The notes beneath the pieces were generated by a model that was given only the letters and a program-made list of their open reading frames with translations, did not search any database and was not told the origin of the DNA. A stretch of DNA of 64,000 bases, taken from NCBI RefSeq assembly GCF_000741765.1, contig NZ_JGZU01000003.1, positions 1 through 64,000 on the forward strand, in the 5' to 3' direction. This stretch comes from Bifidobacterium tsurumiense. Lineage in GTDB: Bacteria; Actinomycetota; Actinomycetes; Actinomycetales; Bifidobacteriaceae. Below, piece after piece: positions 9,401 to 17,920 of this stretch (position 1 is its first letter; each line of letters begins with the position of its first letter). Position numbers and translations under genes: made by a program.

Positions 9401-10096
9401 ATCGGCATACAATCGTGCCTGGGCGTCCCGCACAGTGACTTGTATGGCATCAGCCCGCCTTGCAACCGCCGCTTGACGGCGCAGCGGCCCCAATTGCCTG
9501 TGGATCTCACGAAGAAGATCATCCAAACGAGCGAGATTGGATTCGGTATTCGACAACTTGCGCAAGGCCCGCTCTTTACGCTTGCGATGCTTGAGAATTC
9601 CTGCCGCCTCTTCGATGAACGCCCTGTGCCCGCTGGGATCCGCTCGTAATATGGCATCCAATCTGCCTTGTCCGACAATGACATGCATTTGCTGGCCGAG
9701 TCCGGTATCAGACAGCAATTCCTGAATATCCAGCAGTCGGCAAGGCGTGCCATTGATCGCATATTCCGAACCGCCATTGCGGAATATGGTTCGGCTTATC
9801 GTCACTTCGCTGTAATCGATATCCAGCACATGATCTGAGTTATCGATGGTGAGCGATACCTGGGCCCTGCCCAATGGAGGACGGGTTGACGTTCCCGCGA
9901 AAATAACGTCTTCCATGGAAGTGCCACGAAGATTCTTGGCACCCTGCTCTCCCATGACCCATGTCAAAGCATCCACAATATTGGATTTGCCGGAACCATT
10001 GGGCCCCACAACCGCGGTAATCCCAGGCTCGAACCGCAACGTGGTGGCCGAAGCAAAGGATTTGAATCCGCGGAGTGTCAGTTCCTTCAAATGCAT
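6425..10096 (-). CDS. smc: Chromosome segregation ATPase SMC
   Basis: The 1223-residue protein has the full SMC layout: Walker A GPNGSGKS at residues 31-38, a long coiled coil, a hinge in the middle (around residues 500-650), the returning coil, the signature LLSGGERSLTALALL and Walker B FYVMDEVEAALD near the C-terminus. It forms the condensin-like dimer that organises and segregates the nucleoid, with ScpA/ScpB (not in this window). An acidic insert (ELHPEDADPSEQGEATPD) sits in the C-terminal coil. It lies 9 bases downstream of folC on the same strand, so the two are probably cotranscribed. Confidence 0.97.
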   Translation of the reverse strand: MHLKELTLRGFKSFASATTLRFEPGITAVVGPNGSGKSNIVDALTWVMGEQGAKNLRGTSMEDVIFAGTSTRPPLGRAQVSLTIDNSDHVLDIDYSEVTISRTIFRNGGSEYAINGTPCRLLDIQELLSDTGLGQQMHVIVGQGRLDAILRADPSGHRAFIEEAAGILKHRKRKERALRKLSNTESNLARLDDLLREIHRQLGPLRRQAAVARRADAIQVTVRDAQARLYADDASNSLNKREITRNKLGEVRAQLHARQQELTRIKLRIEEVEALTSQSNPHMAEINRMWQELTQIEERLRSLATLAQERSRSMLGQIVEHVGEDPDMLEQRAAELSKQRADQEEQVGKLRIAYDEATEYRADTEKKLASMRQTLTQLRTVAKQHDEQIASLKQLVSRKESAMQLASSRIEDYAHRQEQLAAQLQEARQRLERSEQESQQVHGNEDEALDTARQALGVRQDELEELERRHRDIESHIIALQAKADALNDTMSGRNASGDLQHDDHVHALGMLTDFVRVREGWEEAIAQALGAFSSAIVVQDQESMLYAVQRAHDERLGKAVMLHPLVQSHNTPDASQDDNTKLSAASLISANPHAQDKTLSDQVVLAVRSLVAHTACAQNRVQALAFVEQGSWDAAITQDGEIFRTAAAIGGSSLSQSNLALVARRDQALERIATLKQELQECDAQVSQATLSRDQARLEVDRCAQAKTEARIKAQQAAQHLRELKQRVQSLEKQIQEVETSGARVRDERSEHEHALEDLHNALQEAMASPEGHTDFEEMGERERDLQTKLDAAREKELTAKITWNDATKRVQSLERQSDLLKDQAKQARERRIRVDQLNRQRRQRSEHALRIAHDALQAAALVQRDIEEVVKRRERIQSELSGHDAQLKSLRSERNDMEPQVDQLVKQEHALDVERERLATVHGQLVQRVSDELGMGLEELVQEYGPDKPVPVLDDDGRPVELHPEDADPSEQGEATPDAPTNAEASDKMQYRTVPYVRAEQMRRLEKARKDLTALGKVNPLAAEEFESLQSRNQYLHDQRNDVAQSRDDLMQLIKDLDATMVEVFAKAFEDTAAAFQKVFATLFPGGTGRLRLENPDDLLTTGVLVEASPAGKRVKQLSLLSGGERSLTALALLFAIFTARPSPFYVMDEVEAALDDINLSRLLNALNELRKHAQLIIITHQQRTMSIADALYGITMRSDGVTAVVSQKLERSTDDDSTAV

Positions 10097-10105
10097 GGAT
10101 ATGCC

Positions 10106-11680
10106 TTAGGCCAGATCTTCGTTACCGTCATCTGGCATTATGGTCGCCAGCGGATCATCCCATGCCTCGTTTTCGTTCTGAGGCAACGATTCGGCTGCAT
10201 CCTCCGTATCGTCCCGATCCTCCGCTTCATCATGTGCAGGCTCAGGTTCGACCAGTGCAGGATTCACACGTTGGGACTTGGGTTTGGCAAGATCGGGATT
10301 GATATGCTCCTTGAGCATCGTCCTTGCATCGCCAGCCGTAACAAAGCTGCCGCAAATCAGCACGCCATGACCGTACCCCACGCCAAGATCATCATCGGCA
10401 TCCACCATATTCACCGCTTGTTGAATGGCATCCGGCAAATCGTTGATGCGTGTGACGCGATCAGCACCGAATACGCGAATGGCAATGCGCTCAAGTTCTT
10501 CGGCGGGCATGACCCTTTCATGCCATGAATTCTCGGTGACGATGATATGGCTGAGTAAGGGTTCCAAAACGCCAAGATAATCCTCAACCTGCTTATCGGC
10601 CATCATTGCCACAACGCCGACGAGTTGGCGGAAATCATAATTCTCTTCCAGCGCATCGCGTAATGCTTCAGCGGCATTCACATTATGTCCGCCATCGATA
10701 ATGATCGTCGGCGAGGTGCGCACCTGTTCAATGCGTCCCGGCACTTTCACCGTGGAGAGGGCCTGTGCCACCACATCGCCGTCAAGTGCGCCGTTCACCG
10801 GTATCACCACTTCGGCTGCGGCCAGTGCGGCCAATGCATTATGCGCCTGATGAACACCGAATTTGCCCACAGGAACTTCGGCATAATCCCCTTGAGGGGT
10901 TCGCAAGGACACCAACTGTCCGCCGACAGCAGGCATACGCGAAAGCACCTGCAATTCCTCCCCGTCACGCAGCACGGTGGCATTGTTCCTCCGCGCAGCT
11001 TCTTCGATAATCGGCATCACTTCGCTCTCGTGGGGCTGCCGGCCGACCACTACTGTGCATCCCGGCTTGATAATGCCGGCCTTCTCCCCAGCGATCTCCT
11101 CAACGGTATTGCCCAGCCATTGCATATGATCCATATCAATCGGCCCGATAATGGCCGCATCGGCATCCACCACATTGGTGGCATCCCAAGTACCGCCCAT
11201 TCCCACTTCGATGATGGCCACATCAACAGGTGCATCGGCAAACGCCCAAATTGCCATGGATGTGAGCACTTCGAAAAAGCTCATCTTGGGCTTGTGCTGC
11301 TCTTCCATACGAGCATCGACCAAAGCCACCAGATCCTTGACCTGATCCCAGGCATCCACAAAGGCGTCATCCGACAAAGACTGCCCGTCGATGGCAATGC
11401 GTTCGTTGATTTTCTCCAAATGCGGAGAGGTATACAGACCGGTGCGCATGCCATAGGACCTGCATATGGCTTCTGCCATACGTGCCGTTGAACCCTTGCC
11501 ATTGGTTCCGGTCACGTGGATCACCCTGAATGACTCCTCAGGATGTCCCATAACATCCAACATGAGATTCATGCGGTCAAGATCCAGATTCGTCGTATTG
11601 TGCTCAGGCGGCCGGGACATGATATCACGTTCGACATCGATTATGGTGGCCCCGTTACGATTCGGATTTTCGACAGACAT
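10106..11680 (-). CDS. folC: Folylpolyglutamate synthase / dihydrofolate synthase
   Basis: This Mur-ligase-fold enzyme adds glutamate to dihydropteroate and folates. Visible marks are the ATP loop VTGTNGKGST, LYTSPHLEKINERI, the FFEVLTSMAI segment, VIEVGMGGTWDATN and GEKAGIIKPG. I set the start at 11680 because AGAGG precedes it; an upstream in-frame start exists at 11725. The protein (524 residues) is longer than usual because of an acidic C-terminal tail of about 60 residues (EPAHDEAEDRDDTED), which is not part of the enzyme fold. It is the upstream partner of smc and divergent from pepP. Confidence 0.95.
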   Translation of the reverse strand: MSVENPNRNGATIIDVERDIMSRPPEHNTTNLDLDRMNLMLDVMGHPEESFRVIHVTGTNGKGSTARMAEAICRSYGMRTGLYTSPHLEKINERIAIDGQSLSDDAFVDAWDQVKDLVALVDARMEEQHKPKMSFFEVLTSMAIWAFADAPVDVAIIEVGMGGTWDATNVVDADAAIIGPIDMDHMQWLGNTVEEIAGEKAGIIKPGCTVVVGRQPHESEVMPIIEEAARRNNATVLRDGEELQVLSRMPAVGGQLVSLRTPQGDYAEVPVGKFGVHQAHNALAALAAAEVVIPVNGALDGDVVAQALSTVKVPGRIEQVRTSPTIIIDGGHNVNAAEALRDALEENYDFRQLVGVVAMMADKQVEDYLGVLEPLLSHIIVTENSWHERVMPAEELERIAIRVFGADRVTRINDLPDAIQQAVNMVDADDDLGVGYGHGVLICGSFVTAGDARTMLKEHINPDLAKPKSQRVNPALVEPEPAHDEAEDRDDTEDAAESLPQNENEAWDDPLATIMPDDGNEDLA

Positions 11681-11844
11681 GAAACCTCTGTGCCCCTTTG
11701 ACTTTCGCACTCTATGAACACACATATTCTAGATGGTGCCATCGGCATCACGGAATATGGTCACAGCGATATTACTCCGGTGGCATAGCGGTGACTAGGA
11801 TATGCTGTGAAGCATTCCATTGGCCGATATTAGAGGAGATGTGC

Positions 11845-13431
11845 ATGAACGACGCCGTTACACAGAGCGCAGAAGAACAGGATAAGGAAGCACAGATGCA
11901 TGGCGAGGACCAGCCGGTTGAAGACCGCGTGAACAATCGTTCTCTTCGTCCGGATAGCGATGCATTCAAGAAGCTTATGGTCACCGGATGGGATAACCAG
12001 GAGCCTGAAACCGAACGTCTGGAGTCCAGCGAATACATTCCTGCCCGACTCGAGGCATTGGGCAAGCGATTCCCCGGCGAACGCCTGGTGATTCCAGCAG
12101 GACAGCCCAAGGTGCGCAATAATGATTGTGATTACGCCTTCCGTCCCGACACCTCCTTCTCCTATTACACAGGTTTGGGTCAGGATTATGAAGCCGGAGC
12201 CGTCCTTGTGCTGGACCCGGTCGATCCGGACAGCGAAGAGGCACACGCTGGCAAGACGCATACTGCAGAGCTCTTCGTGGCTCCACGAGCTGACAATTCC
12301 ACCGAGGATTATTACAGGGACGCTCATTACGGCGAATACTGGGTCGGACCTCGTGCAGGACTCAAGGAATTGACTGCGATGACAGGCTTGGAAACGCATG
12401 ACATCGCTCAGCTTGAGGATGCCCTTTCTAAGGATGTTGGAGCTCAGGCGGGTTCTGTGCGCGTACGCATCGTCTCGACCGCAGACCCGGCACTTACTGC
12501 ACGAGTTGAGAGTATTCGTGAGGCCAATGGCTTCCCCGACAAGGATGCCAATTCCCATGCCGATGACAAGCTGCATGAGGTTGCCGCCGAAGCCCGCATG
12601 ATCAAGGATCAATACGAAATCTCTGAACTGCGAAAAGCGGTGGACGCCACCAAGCTCGGTTTCGATCGCTTGCTTTCGGCCATCCCGCAGGCCAAGGACC
12701 GTCCCCGTTCCGAGCGCATCTTGGAAGGTGCCTTCAATTCAGTGGCACGCGAACAGGGCAACGAGGTTGGATATGACACGATCGTGGCCTCAGGTGAGCA
12801 CGCTCCGATTCTGCATTGGACGCGCAATACCGGTGTGGTGAGAAGCGGAGATTTGCTGCTGGTGGACGCCGGAGTCGAGGTTGACAGCCTGTACACCGCC
12901 GACATCACGCGCACCTTCCCCGTGAATGGCACGTTCACTCCTTTGCAGCGCAAGCTGTATCAGGCAGTGCTCGATTCGCAGCAGGCAGGTTTTGAAGCCG
13001 CCAAGCCGGGTGCCACTTACTCCGATATTCATCATGCATGCATGCGTGTCATCGCTGAGCGACTCCATGAGTGGGGCATTCTGAAAGTCGATGTGGAAGA
13101 ATCCCTCTCCCCTGAAGGTCAGCAGCATCGTCGTTGGCTTGCCTGCGGCGTTGCGCATCATCTTGGTCTGGATGTGCATGACTGCGCGGAGGCAAGATAT
13201 GAATCCTATCAAGGCGCAGCCATCACGCCTGGTATGGTATTCACCATTGAGCCTGGATTGTATTTCGCCAAGAACGATCTGCTTATTCCGCAGGAGCTTC
13301 GCGGCATCGGCATTCGCATTGAGGATGACGTACTGATGACCGAGCATGGACCCGAATGGATTTCCAAGGATATCCCTCGCGAAATCGATGATGTCGAAGC
13401 ATGGATGCGCCAAGTCGCACAAGGACGGTGA
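11845..13431 (+). CDS. pepP: Xaa-Pro aminopeptidase (M24B family)
   Basis: The 528-residue metallopeptidase removes an N-terminal residue preceding proline. The N-terminal aminopeptidase P domain contains FRPDTSFSYYTGL, and the pita-bread catalytic domain shows the five metal ligands in order: LLVDAGVE, TADITRTF, HHLGLDVHD, FTIEPGLYF and IRIEDDV. ATG 11845 has AGAGGAG six bases upstream; an ATG two codons earlier is too close to it. An acidic N-terminal extension precedes the domain. It ends directly before a Nudix gene. Confidence 0.95.
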   Translation: MNDAVTQSAEEQDKEAQMHGEDQPVEDRVNNRSLRPDSDAFKKLMVTGWDNQEPETERLESSEYIPARLEALGKRFPGERLVIPAGQPKVRNNDCDYAFRPDTSFSYYTGLGQDYEAGAVLVLDPVDPDSEEAHAGKTHTAELFVAPRADNSTEDYYRDAHYGEYWVGPRAGLKELTAMTGLETHDIAQLEDALSKDVGAQAGSVRVRIVSTADPALTARVESIREANGFPDKDANSHADDKLHEVAAEARMIKDQYEISELRKAVDATKLGFDRLLSAIPQAKDRPRSERILEGAFNSVAREQGNEVGYDTIVASGEHAPILHWTRNTGVVRSGDLLLVDAGVEVDSLYTADITRTFPVNGTFTPLQRKLYQAVLDSQQAGFEAAKPGATYSDIHHACMRVIAERLHEWGILKVDVEESLSPEGQQHRRWLACGVAHHLGLDVHDCAEARYESYQGAAITPGMVFTIEPGLYFAKNDLLIPQELRGIGIRIEDDVLMTEHGPEWISKDIPREIDDVEAWMRQVAQGR

Positions 13432-13956
13432 ATGATGCCCACTCCTGATTTCATATTGGAACTGCGCAAGCATATCGGGCACGCTACACTGCCTCTTTCC
13501 GGAGTCACTGCCATAGTCGAGAATGCTCAAGGCAAAGTGCTTATGGGCAAGCGTTCCGACACCGGCCGATGGGCTCTGGTATCCGGCGTATGCGAGCCCG
13601 GGGAACAGCCTGCGGATACGGTTGTGCGCGAAATCAAGGAGGAGACCGGCGTGGATGCGAAAGTGTCCGCATTGGTTTCCGTGATCAACGCGGACACCGC
13701 CACCGTTCATGCCAATGGAGACTATGCTCAATATATGGATCACCTATTCCTGTGCGAGCTGGATCCTCAAGGCAATACGCAAGCCTTTGTCGGAGACGAG
13801 GAAAGCTTGAGCGTAGGGTGGTTCTCCCCCGATGACTTGCCGGATCCGATCACTGCGAGCAGTGTGGAGAGACTGGGATTGCTCAAGCACTTCCGTTCAC
13901 TCGAGGAACAAGGCAAGGGGCACACGCTGTTCATGCTTGCAGGTCAGCTGCAATAG
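13432..13956 (+). CDS. Nudix hydrolase
   Basis: The 174-residue protein has a complete Nudix box from Gly to Gly-Val (GVCEPGEQPADTVVRE followed by IKEETGV, near residues 53-75), which binds the metal for cleavage of nucleoside diphosphate-linked substrates. It starts on the base after the pepP stop, with AAGGACGG just upstream, so translation is coupled to pepP; the second ATG at 13435 is also possible. The substrate cannot be told from sequence. Confidence 0.9.
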   Translation: MMPTPDFILELRKHIGHATLPLSGVTAIVENAQGKVLMGKRSDTGRWALVSGVCEPGEQPADTVVREIKEETGVDAKVSALVSVINADTATVHANGDYAQYMDHLFLCELDPQGNTQAFVGDEESLSVGWFSPDDLPDPITASSVERLGLLKHFRSLEEQGKGHTLFMLAGQLQ

Positions 13957-13984
13957 CCAGAGCTAGTTGCATACGCGCAAACCA

Positions 13985-14029
13985 CAACGGGCTTGGCCAA
14001 GGGGTTCCCTGGCCAAGCCCGTTGCTTTT
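13985..14029. terminator. Bidirectional terminator between Nudix gene and nagA
   Basis: A perfect 15-bp stem (CAACGGGCTTGGCCA at 13985-13999 against TGGCCAAGCCCGTTG at 14010-14024) with a 10-base loop is followed by CTTTT. It lies between convergent genes. Confidence 0.9.
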
Positions 14030-14152
14030 GCACACATTCGGATTCATGCGGCAACCGCAGCATTCTCAAAACATGCCGGCTCGCGTCGCTGTGGGGGCAT
14101 AACGCCATCTTCCGCGTTCCACGTTAATCGCCCCACGCAAATTGAGTCCTAG

Positions 14153-15409
14153 TTATCGGATTTGCCGTCCTGCGCACCACACATGCTGCACCGACCAATC
14201 CTTTGGATCCGCCAGAAGAATGTCAGCTGCATAGCCATCACTCAACAAACCCAAAGGCGCCTCGGTAATCGAATTGGGCACATCCAATCCCAAAGCCCGC
14301 GCAGGCGTAAGCGTTGCCGCTTCAACCGCTTGCACCGGATCCACGCTCAACACTTGCACCGCTCTTCGCACAGCCTCCTCGAGCACGAGAGTGGATCCCG
14401 CTATGGCGCCATTGGAAACCAGACGGGCGTGGCCGCCTTCCACGGTGACTTCCAATTCACCTAAGCGATACGAGCCGTCATCACAATCCGTCGCAGCCAT
14501 GGCATCCGTCACAAGAGCGATACGATGCGGTGCCATGCGGAAAGCCAAGCGCAGAGCGGCATCATGGACATGGAATCCATCGTTGATCAACTCAATCGTG
14601 ACACGAGGATCCTCCACTGCTGCCGGAATGGGCCCCGGATTGCGATGATGCAATCCATTCATGGCATTGAACATATGGGTCATCAATCTTGCGCCGGCAT
14701 CGAAGCCCCGCTTGGCAGTGTCATAATCGGCATCGCAATGCCCTACTGCAGCCACTGCACCGCTTGCGCTTATGGTTCGTATGGCGTCAATGCCATCAGG
14801 CAATTCAGGCGCTATGGTGATTTGTCTCAAGGTGCCTTGTGCAGCATCAAGAAAACGCTCCACTATGCCGGCTTCAGGCGCTATGAGACATGCGGGATCA
14901 TGGGCGCCTTTGCGGGAGAGTGCAAGGAAGGGCCCTTCCATATGGGAGCCCAAAACATCGGGCCTTTGCTTGGTGATCTGCGCAACGGTTTGCAGATTTC
15001 GGCACATCACATCCACAGGGTTGGTAATCAATGACAACACCTGTCGGGTGGTGCCATGCATGGCATGCCCTGCTCTTGCCACGGCAATGGCCTCTTGACC
15101 ATCATCGAAGGAATGCTGCCATGCGCCATGTGCATGAAGATCCACATATCCGGGAAGCATAAGAGCTTCTTGCGCATCGATTATGGTGACGTTCTCGGCA
15201 TCCTCCATGCCATAGGCACGCAATGCCGCCCGATAATTGTCACCTCCCGCGCCCTGTGCCAATACAACGCCATTGTCGCTAAGCAACCATGCCTGTGCAG
15301 CGATTCCACGTGCATCGATGCGCGTGGCGTGGCGTATTGCGAGGCGCTGCGCCGGACCGGTTACCGCAGCGCTTACTTGGCGAGCCTGCTGCTGTCGAGA
15401 TTCTTCCAT
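14153..15409 (-). CDS. nagA: N-acetylglucosamine-6-phosphate deacetylase
   Basis: The enzyme removes acetate from GlcNAc-6-phosphate in the cytoplasm, giving glucosamine-6-phosphate for NagB. Amidohydrolase marks are GYVDLHAHG, GSHMEGPFL (metal-binding Glu), VGHCDADYD, MTHMFNAMNGLHHR and the catalytic Asp of LVTDAM. I placed the start at 15409 (418 residues) since AAGGGG sits six bases before it; ATG 15415 touches that site. It lies downstream of nagB, same strand, 96 bases apart. Confidence 0.95.
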   Translation of the reverse strand: MEESRQQQARQVSAAVTGPAQRLAIRHATRIDARGIAAQAWLLSDNGVVLAQGAGGDNYRAALRAYGMEDAENVTIIDAQEALMLPGYVDLHAHGAWQHSFDDGQEAIAVARAGHAMHGTTRQVLSLITNPVDVMCRNLQTVAQITKQRPDVLGSHMEGPFLALSRKGAHDPACLIAPEAGIVERFLDAAQGTLRQITIAPELPDGIDAIRTISASGAVAAVGHCDADYDTAKRGFDAGARLMTHMFNAMNGLHHRNPGPIPAAVEDPRVTIELINDGFHVHDAALRLAFRMAPHRIALVTDAMAATDCDDGSYRLGELEVTVEGGHARLVSNGAIAGSTLVLEEAVRRAVQVLSVDPVQAVEAATLTPARALGLDVPNSITEAPLGLLSDGYAADILLADPKDWSVQHVWCAGRQIR

Positions 15410-15505
15410 TGTCATCCCCTTATTGTGCACTCCCGCCCACCGATAACGCATCTGTCAAACCGGTGGACAGGAGAGGCATACCTGTCGGCAGATACTTCAC
15501 GCAAC

Positions 15506-16294
15506 TCAGATGCGCTGCCATTCGGGTTTGTGTTCGTATGCATACCGGTAATAATCGGCATGGATAAGCTTGGAAGCAGCTTCTTCGTCAACGATAACCG
15601 TCGCGTGTGGATGGAATTGCAATGCGGAAGCCGGGCACAATGACGAAACCCCGCCCTCGACTGCGGCCGCCACTGCATCCGCTTTGCCCTTGCCGAATGC
15701 AAGCAGAATAAGCTGCCGCGCCTTCATAATCGTGCCTATGCCTTGGGTGATGCAGTGCACAGGCACCTGTTCGATGTCGTTGTCAAAGAATCGTGCATTG
15801 TCGATACGGGTCTGCTCGGTCAAGGTTTTCATACGAGTGCCGGAAGCCAGGGACGAGCCTGGTTCATTAAAACCGATATGGCCATCAGAGCCGATGCCCA
15901 GAATCTGGATGTCGATGCCACCGGCCTCTTCAATGGCTGCGTCATAAGCCGCACCTGCTGTCTGCAGCCCTGCAGGATCACCGTTAGGGACATGCACGGA
16001 TTGCGGATTCAATCCGAGAGGCACAGTCACCGTGCGGTTGATGGTGCTTCGGTACGACTCGGGATGCTCTGGATCCAGACCGACGTACTCATCCAAAGCG
16101 AAGCCTTGAACACCGCTGACATCAAGCTTTCGTTCCTTGATCAATGCAGCCAGTCGTTCATATGCCACCAGGGGGCTCGATCCGGTGGCCAAGCCCAAAA
16201 CCGCATTCGGCTTGCTCTCGATGAGATCGGCCACACAGTGCGCATAAATATCGCCTGCTTGTTCCTGTGAGTCCACAATGATGATTTCTGCCAT
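15506..16294 (-). CDS. nagB: Glucosamine-6-phosphate deaminase
   Basis: The 262-residue enzyme converts glucosamine-6-phosphate to fructose-6-phosphate and ammonia, feeding the bifid shunt. Family motifs are GLATGSSPL, FALDEYVGL, ILGIGSDGHIGFNEPGSS and the TRIDNARFF segment. Of two nearby ATGs I chose 16294, eight bases from GAGG; ATG 16300 is too close. It forms an operon with nagA and is divergent from a ROK repressor that probably controls it. Confidence 0.95.
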   Translation of the reverse strand: MAEIIIVDSQEQAGDIYAHCVADLIESKPNAVLGLATGSSPLVAYERLAALIKERKLDVSGVQGFALDEYVGLDPEHPESYRSTINRTVTVPLGLNPQSVHVPNGDPAGLQTAGAAYDAAIEEAGGIDIQILGIGSDGHIGFNEPGSSLASGTRMKTLTEQTRIDNARFFDNDIEQVPVHCITQGIGTIMKARQLILLAFGKGKADAVAAAVEGGVSSLCPASALQFHPHATVIVDEEAASKLIHADYYRYAYEHKPEWQRI

Positions 16295-16644
16295 TTGCAT
16301 GCCTCATTTCTTCGTTCAACGGCCATGGCCGTATGTACCGGCAACGTCCTCGTTGCGGTCAGACCGCTTCGCAATCAATACGAAACGAACTTCTGATTAG
16401 TAGTGTACAACCTCCCCACAACCTATATATAACAGCATTATATTTTAGTTAGTTTTGTTAATTTAATATGCATGAGTGCTGACCATCTCTCATATTTGCT
16501 TTGCATCGGATGACAACATGCGACACACCCCGACACGCCGAAATCCGAATGCTTGCCATAATAAATTAACGCCGTTAATATATGAACTCAGTTCAGATTC
16601 AATGGCGAACGGACAATTCCAGCCTCGAATCTAGGAGGTGAACC
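16295..16644. other. Divergent promoter region nagB / ROK regulator
   Basis: About 350 bases with a conspicuously AT-rich core at 16420-16475 and around 16560-16590, which should hold the two opposing promoters. It contains the palindrome listed separately. No coding sequence is seen. Confidence 0.6.
16565..16579. promoter_or_regulatory. Palindromic operator candidate for the ROK regulator
   Basis: ATTAACG-C-CGTTAAT is a perfect 7+1+7 inverted repeat in the nagB/ROK intergenic region, 65 bases before the ROK start. Position and symmetry fit a binding site of the adjacent regulator; no experiment or second site confirms it. Confidence 0.55.
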
Positions 16645-17850
16645 ATGAGGAAACAGATCAGTAATGTTGCACAGGCATCACTGTCCGAGCACAACCGTTC
16701 CTGCGTACTCCGTCACCTCTATAACAACGGCATCAGCTCACGGGCGCAAATCGCCAAGGCATTGGGACTCACTCCCGCAGCCATCACCAAAATAACCGCA
16801 AGACTGCTCGAAGCAGGCGTCATCGAAGAAACCGGCGATATCGAAGGCAGCAAGAACAGGCGCTCAATCGGTCTGAAACTGGACAGCGATCGCTTCCATA
16901 TCATCGGTGTGAAATTCGCCCGAAGCCTCGTAGAGATCGGGGTGTTTGATCTCAACGGCACAACCCTTCATCTGGAGGATTTGCCCGAAGTCAGCGATTC
17001 GACAATCGATTCCACACTGACAACCATTCATGAACGCATCGAAGACCTGCTTTCCGGCGATAGCTCCATAGTCGCCATCGGCATGGCGGTTCCCGGTCCG
17101 TATTTGCGCAATGCAGGACATACAGCGGTAGTTTCCTCAATGCAAAGCTGGCGACGCGTGAACTTCCTCGAAGAGTTCTCCACAGCGTTTTCCGTACCGG
17201 TATTTGTTGAGCAGGATGCGCGTGCAGGAGTCCTCGCACAGTATTTATTCGCAGACCATGACGACTGCGACACCATGGCATACTATCTGGTCGGCGAGGG
17301 TGTGGGCCTAGGGGTACTCGATCACGGCAAACTGATCAACGGCTCATTGGGAGCTGCCACCGAAATAGGCCATGTCAGCATTGATATCAACGGAAGACCG
17401 TGTGATTGCGGCAATGTCGGCTGTCTTGAACGGTACTGTTCAGCGGTGGCGATCCACCAGGAGATCAATCAATCCAACATCATTCCACAAAGCGAGGCAA
17501 TGGGGCATTCGCAGGCGTGCATCGCATTGTTCGCCAAGGCGGCACAAGGCGATGCGCAGGCACAGGGCATGGTCCGAGCAATCGGACGCATCATCGGATA
17601 CGGCTGCGTCACCATAGTTAACGCTTTCAACCCGGAACGCATTATTCTTGGAGATATCGTCCCCCAGGCAGGAGAACCCCTGATGCAAGCAGTGCGCGAT
17701 ATCATCCACGAACGCGTCATCGACGAACTTGCCTCCACCACATCGGTGGAAGTATCGAAACTGCCAACCGACGCTGCCGTTTCAGGAGCTGCAGCCGTGG
17801 CCATAACGGAGTTTCTGGATCGGCCGTCCATGTTTTTTGACGTCACATAA
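16645..17850 (+). CDS. ROK-family transcriptional regulator (NagC/XylR type)
   Basis: The 401-residue protein has an N-terminal winged helix (about residues 18-75: SRAQIAKALGLTPAAITKITARLLEAG) and a ROK sugar-kinase-like domain (GMAVPGP, VEQDARAGVLAQ, EIGHVSI). The zinc motif of ROK proteins, CDCGNVGCLE, is present near residue 253. AGGAGGTGA precedes the start. It is divergent from nagB-nagA and upstream of a sugar kinase and permease, so it is the obvious candidate to sense an amino-sugar phosphate and control these genes. In other bifidobacteria a ROK protein (NagR) controls nag and lacto-N-biose genes; equivalence here is inference. Confidence 0.9.
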   Translation: MRKQISNVAQASLSEHNRSCVLRHLYNNGISSRAQIAKALGLTPAAITKITARLLEAGVIEETGDIEGSKNRRSIGLKLDSDRFHIIGVKFARSLVEIGVFDLNGTTLHLEDLPEVSDSTIDSTLTTIHERIEDLLSGDSSIVAIGMAVPGPYLRNAGHTAVVSSMQSWRRVNFLEEFSTAFSVPVFVEQDARAGVLAQYLFADHDDCDTMAYYLVGEGVGLGVLDHGKLINGSLGAATEIGHVSIDINGRPCDCGNVGCLERYCSAVAIHQEINQSNIIPQSEAMGHSQACIALFAKAAQGDAQAQGMVRAIGRIIGYGCVTIVNAFNPERIILGDIVPQAGEPLMQAVRDIIHERVIDELASTTSVEVSKLPTDAAVSGAAAVAITEFLDRPSMFFDVT

Positions 17851-17920
17851 ACAGAACTGACGCCAAGCACAAATTTCCACAACGGACACGGTAATAACAA
17901 CCACGAGGAAAGGAAAACCA

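Noticed and set aside
10685-11491. 268-codon plus-strand frame opposite folC
   Set aside because: Antisense shadow; His/Arg-rich text with no domain.
12790-13743. 317-codon minus-strand frame opposite pepP/Nudix
   Set aside because: The plus strand encodes intact, motif-bearing proteins across the whole length.
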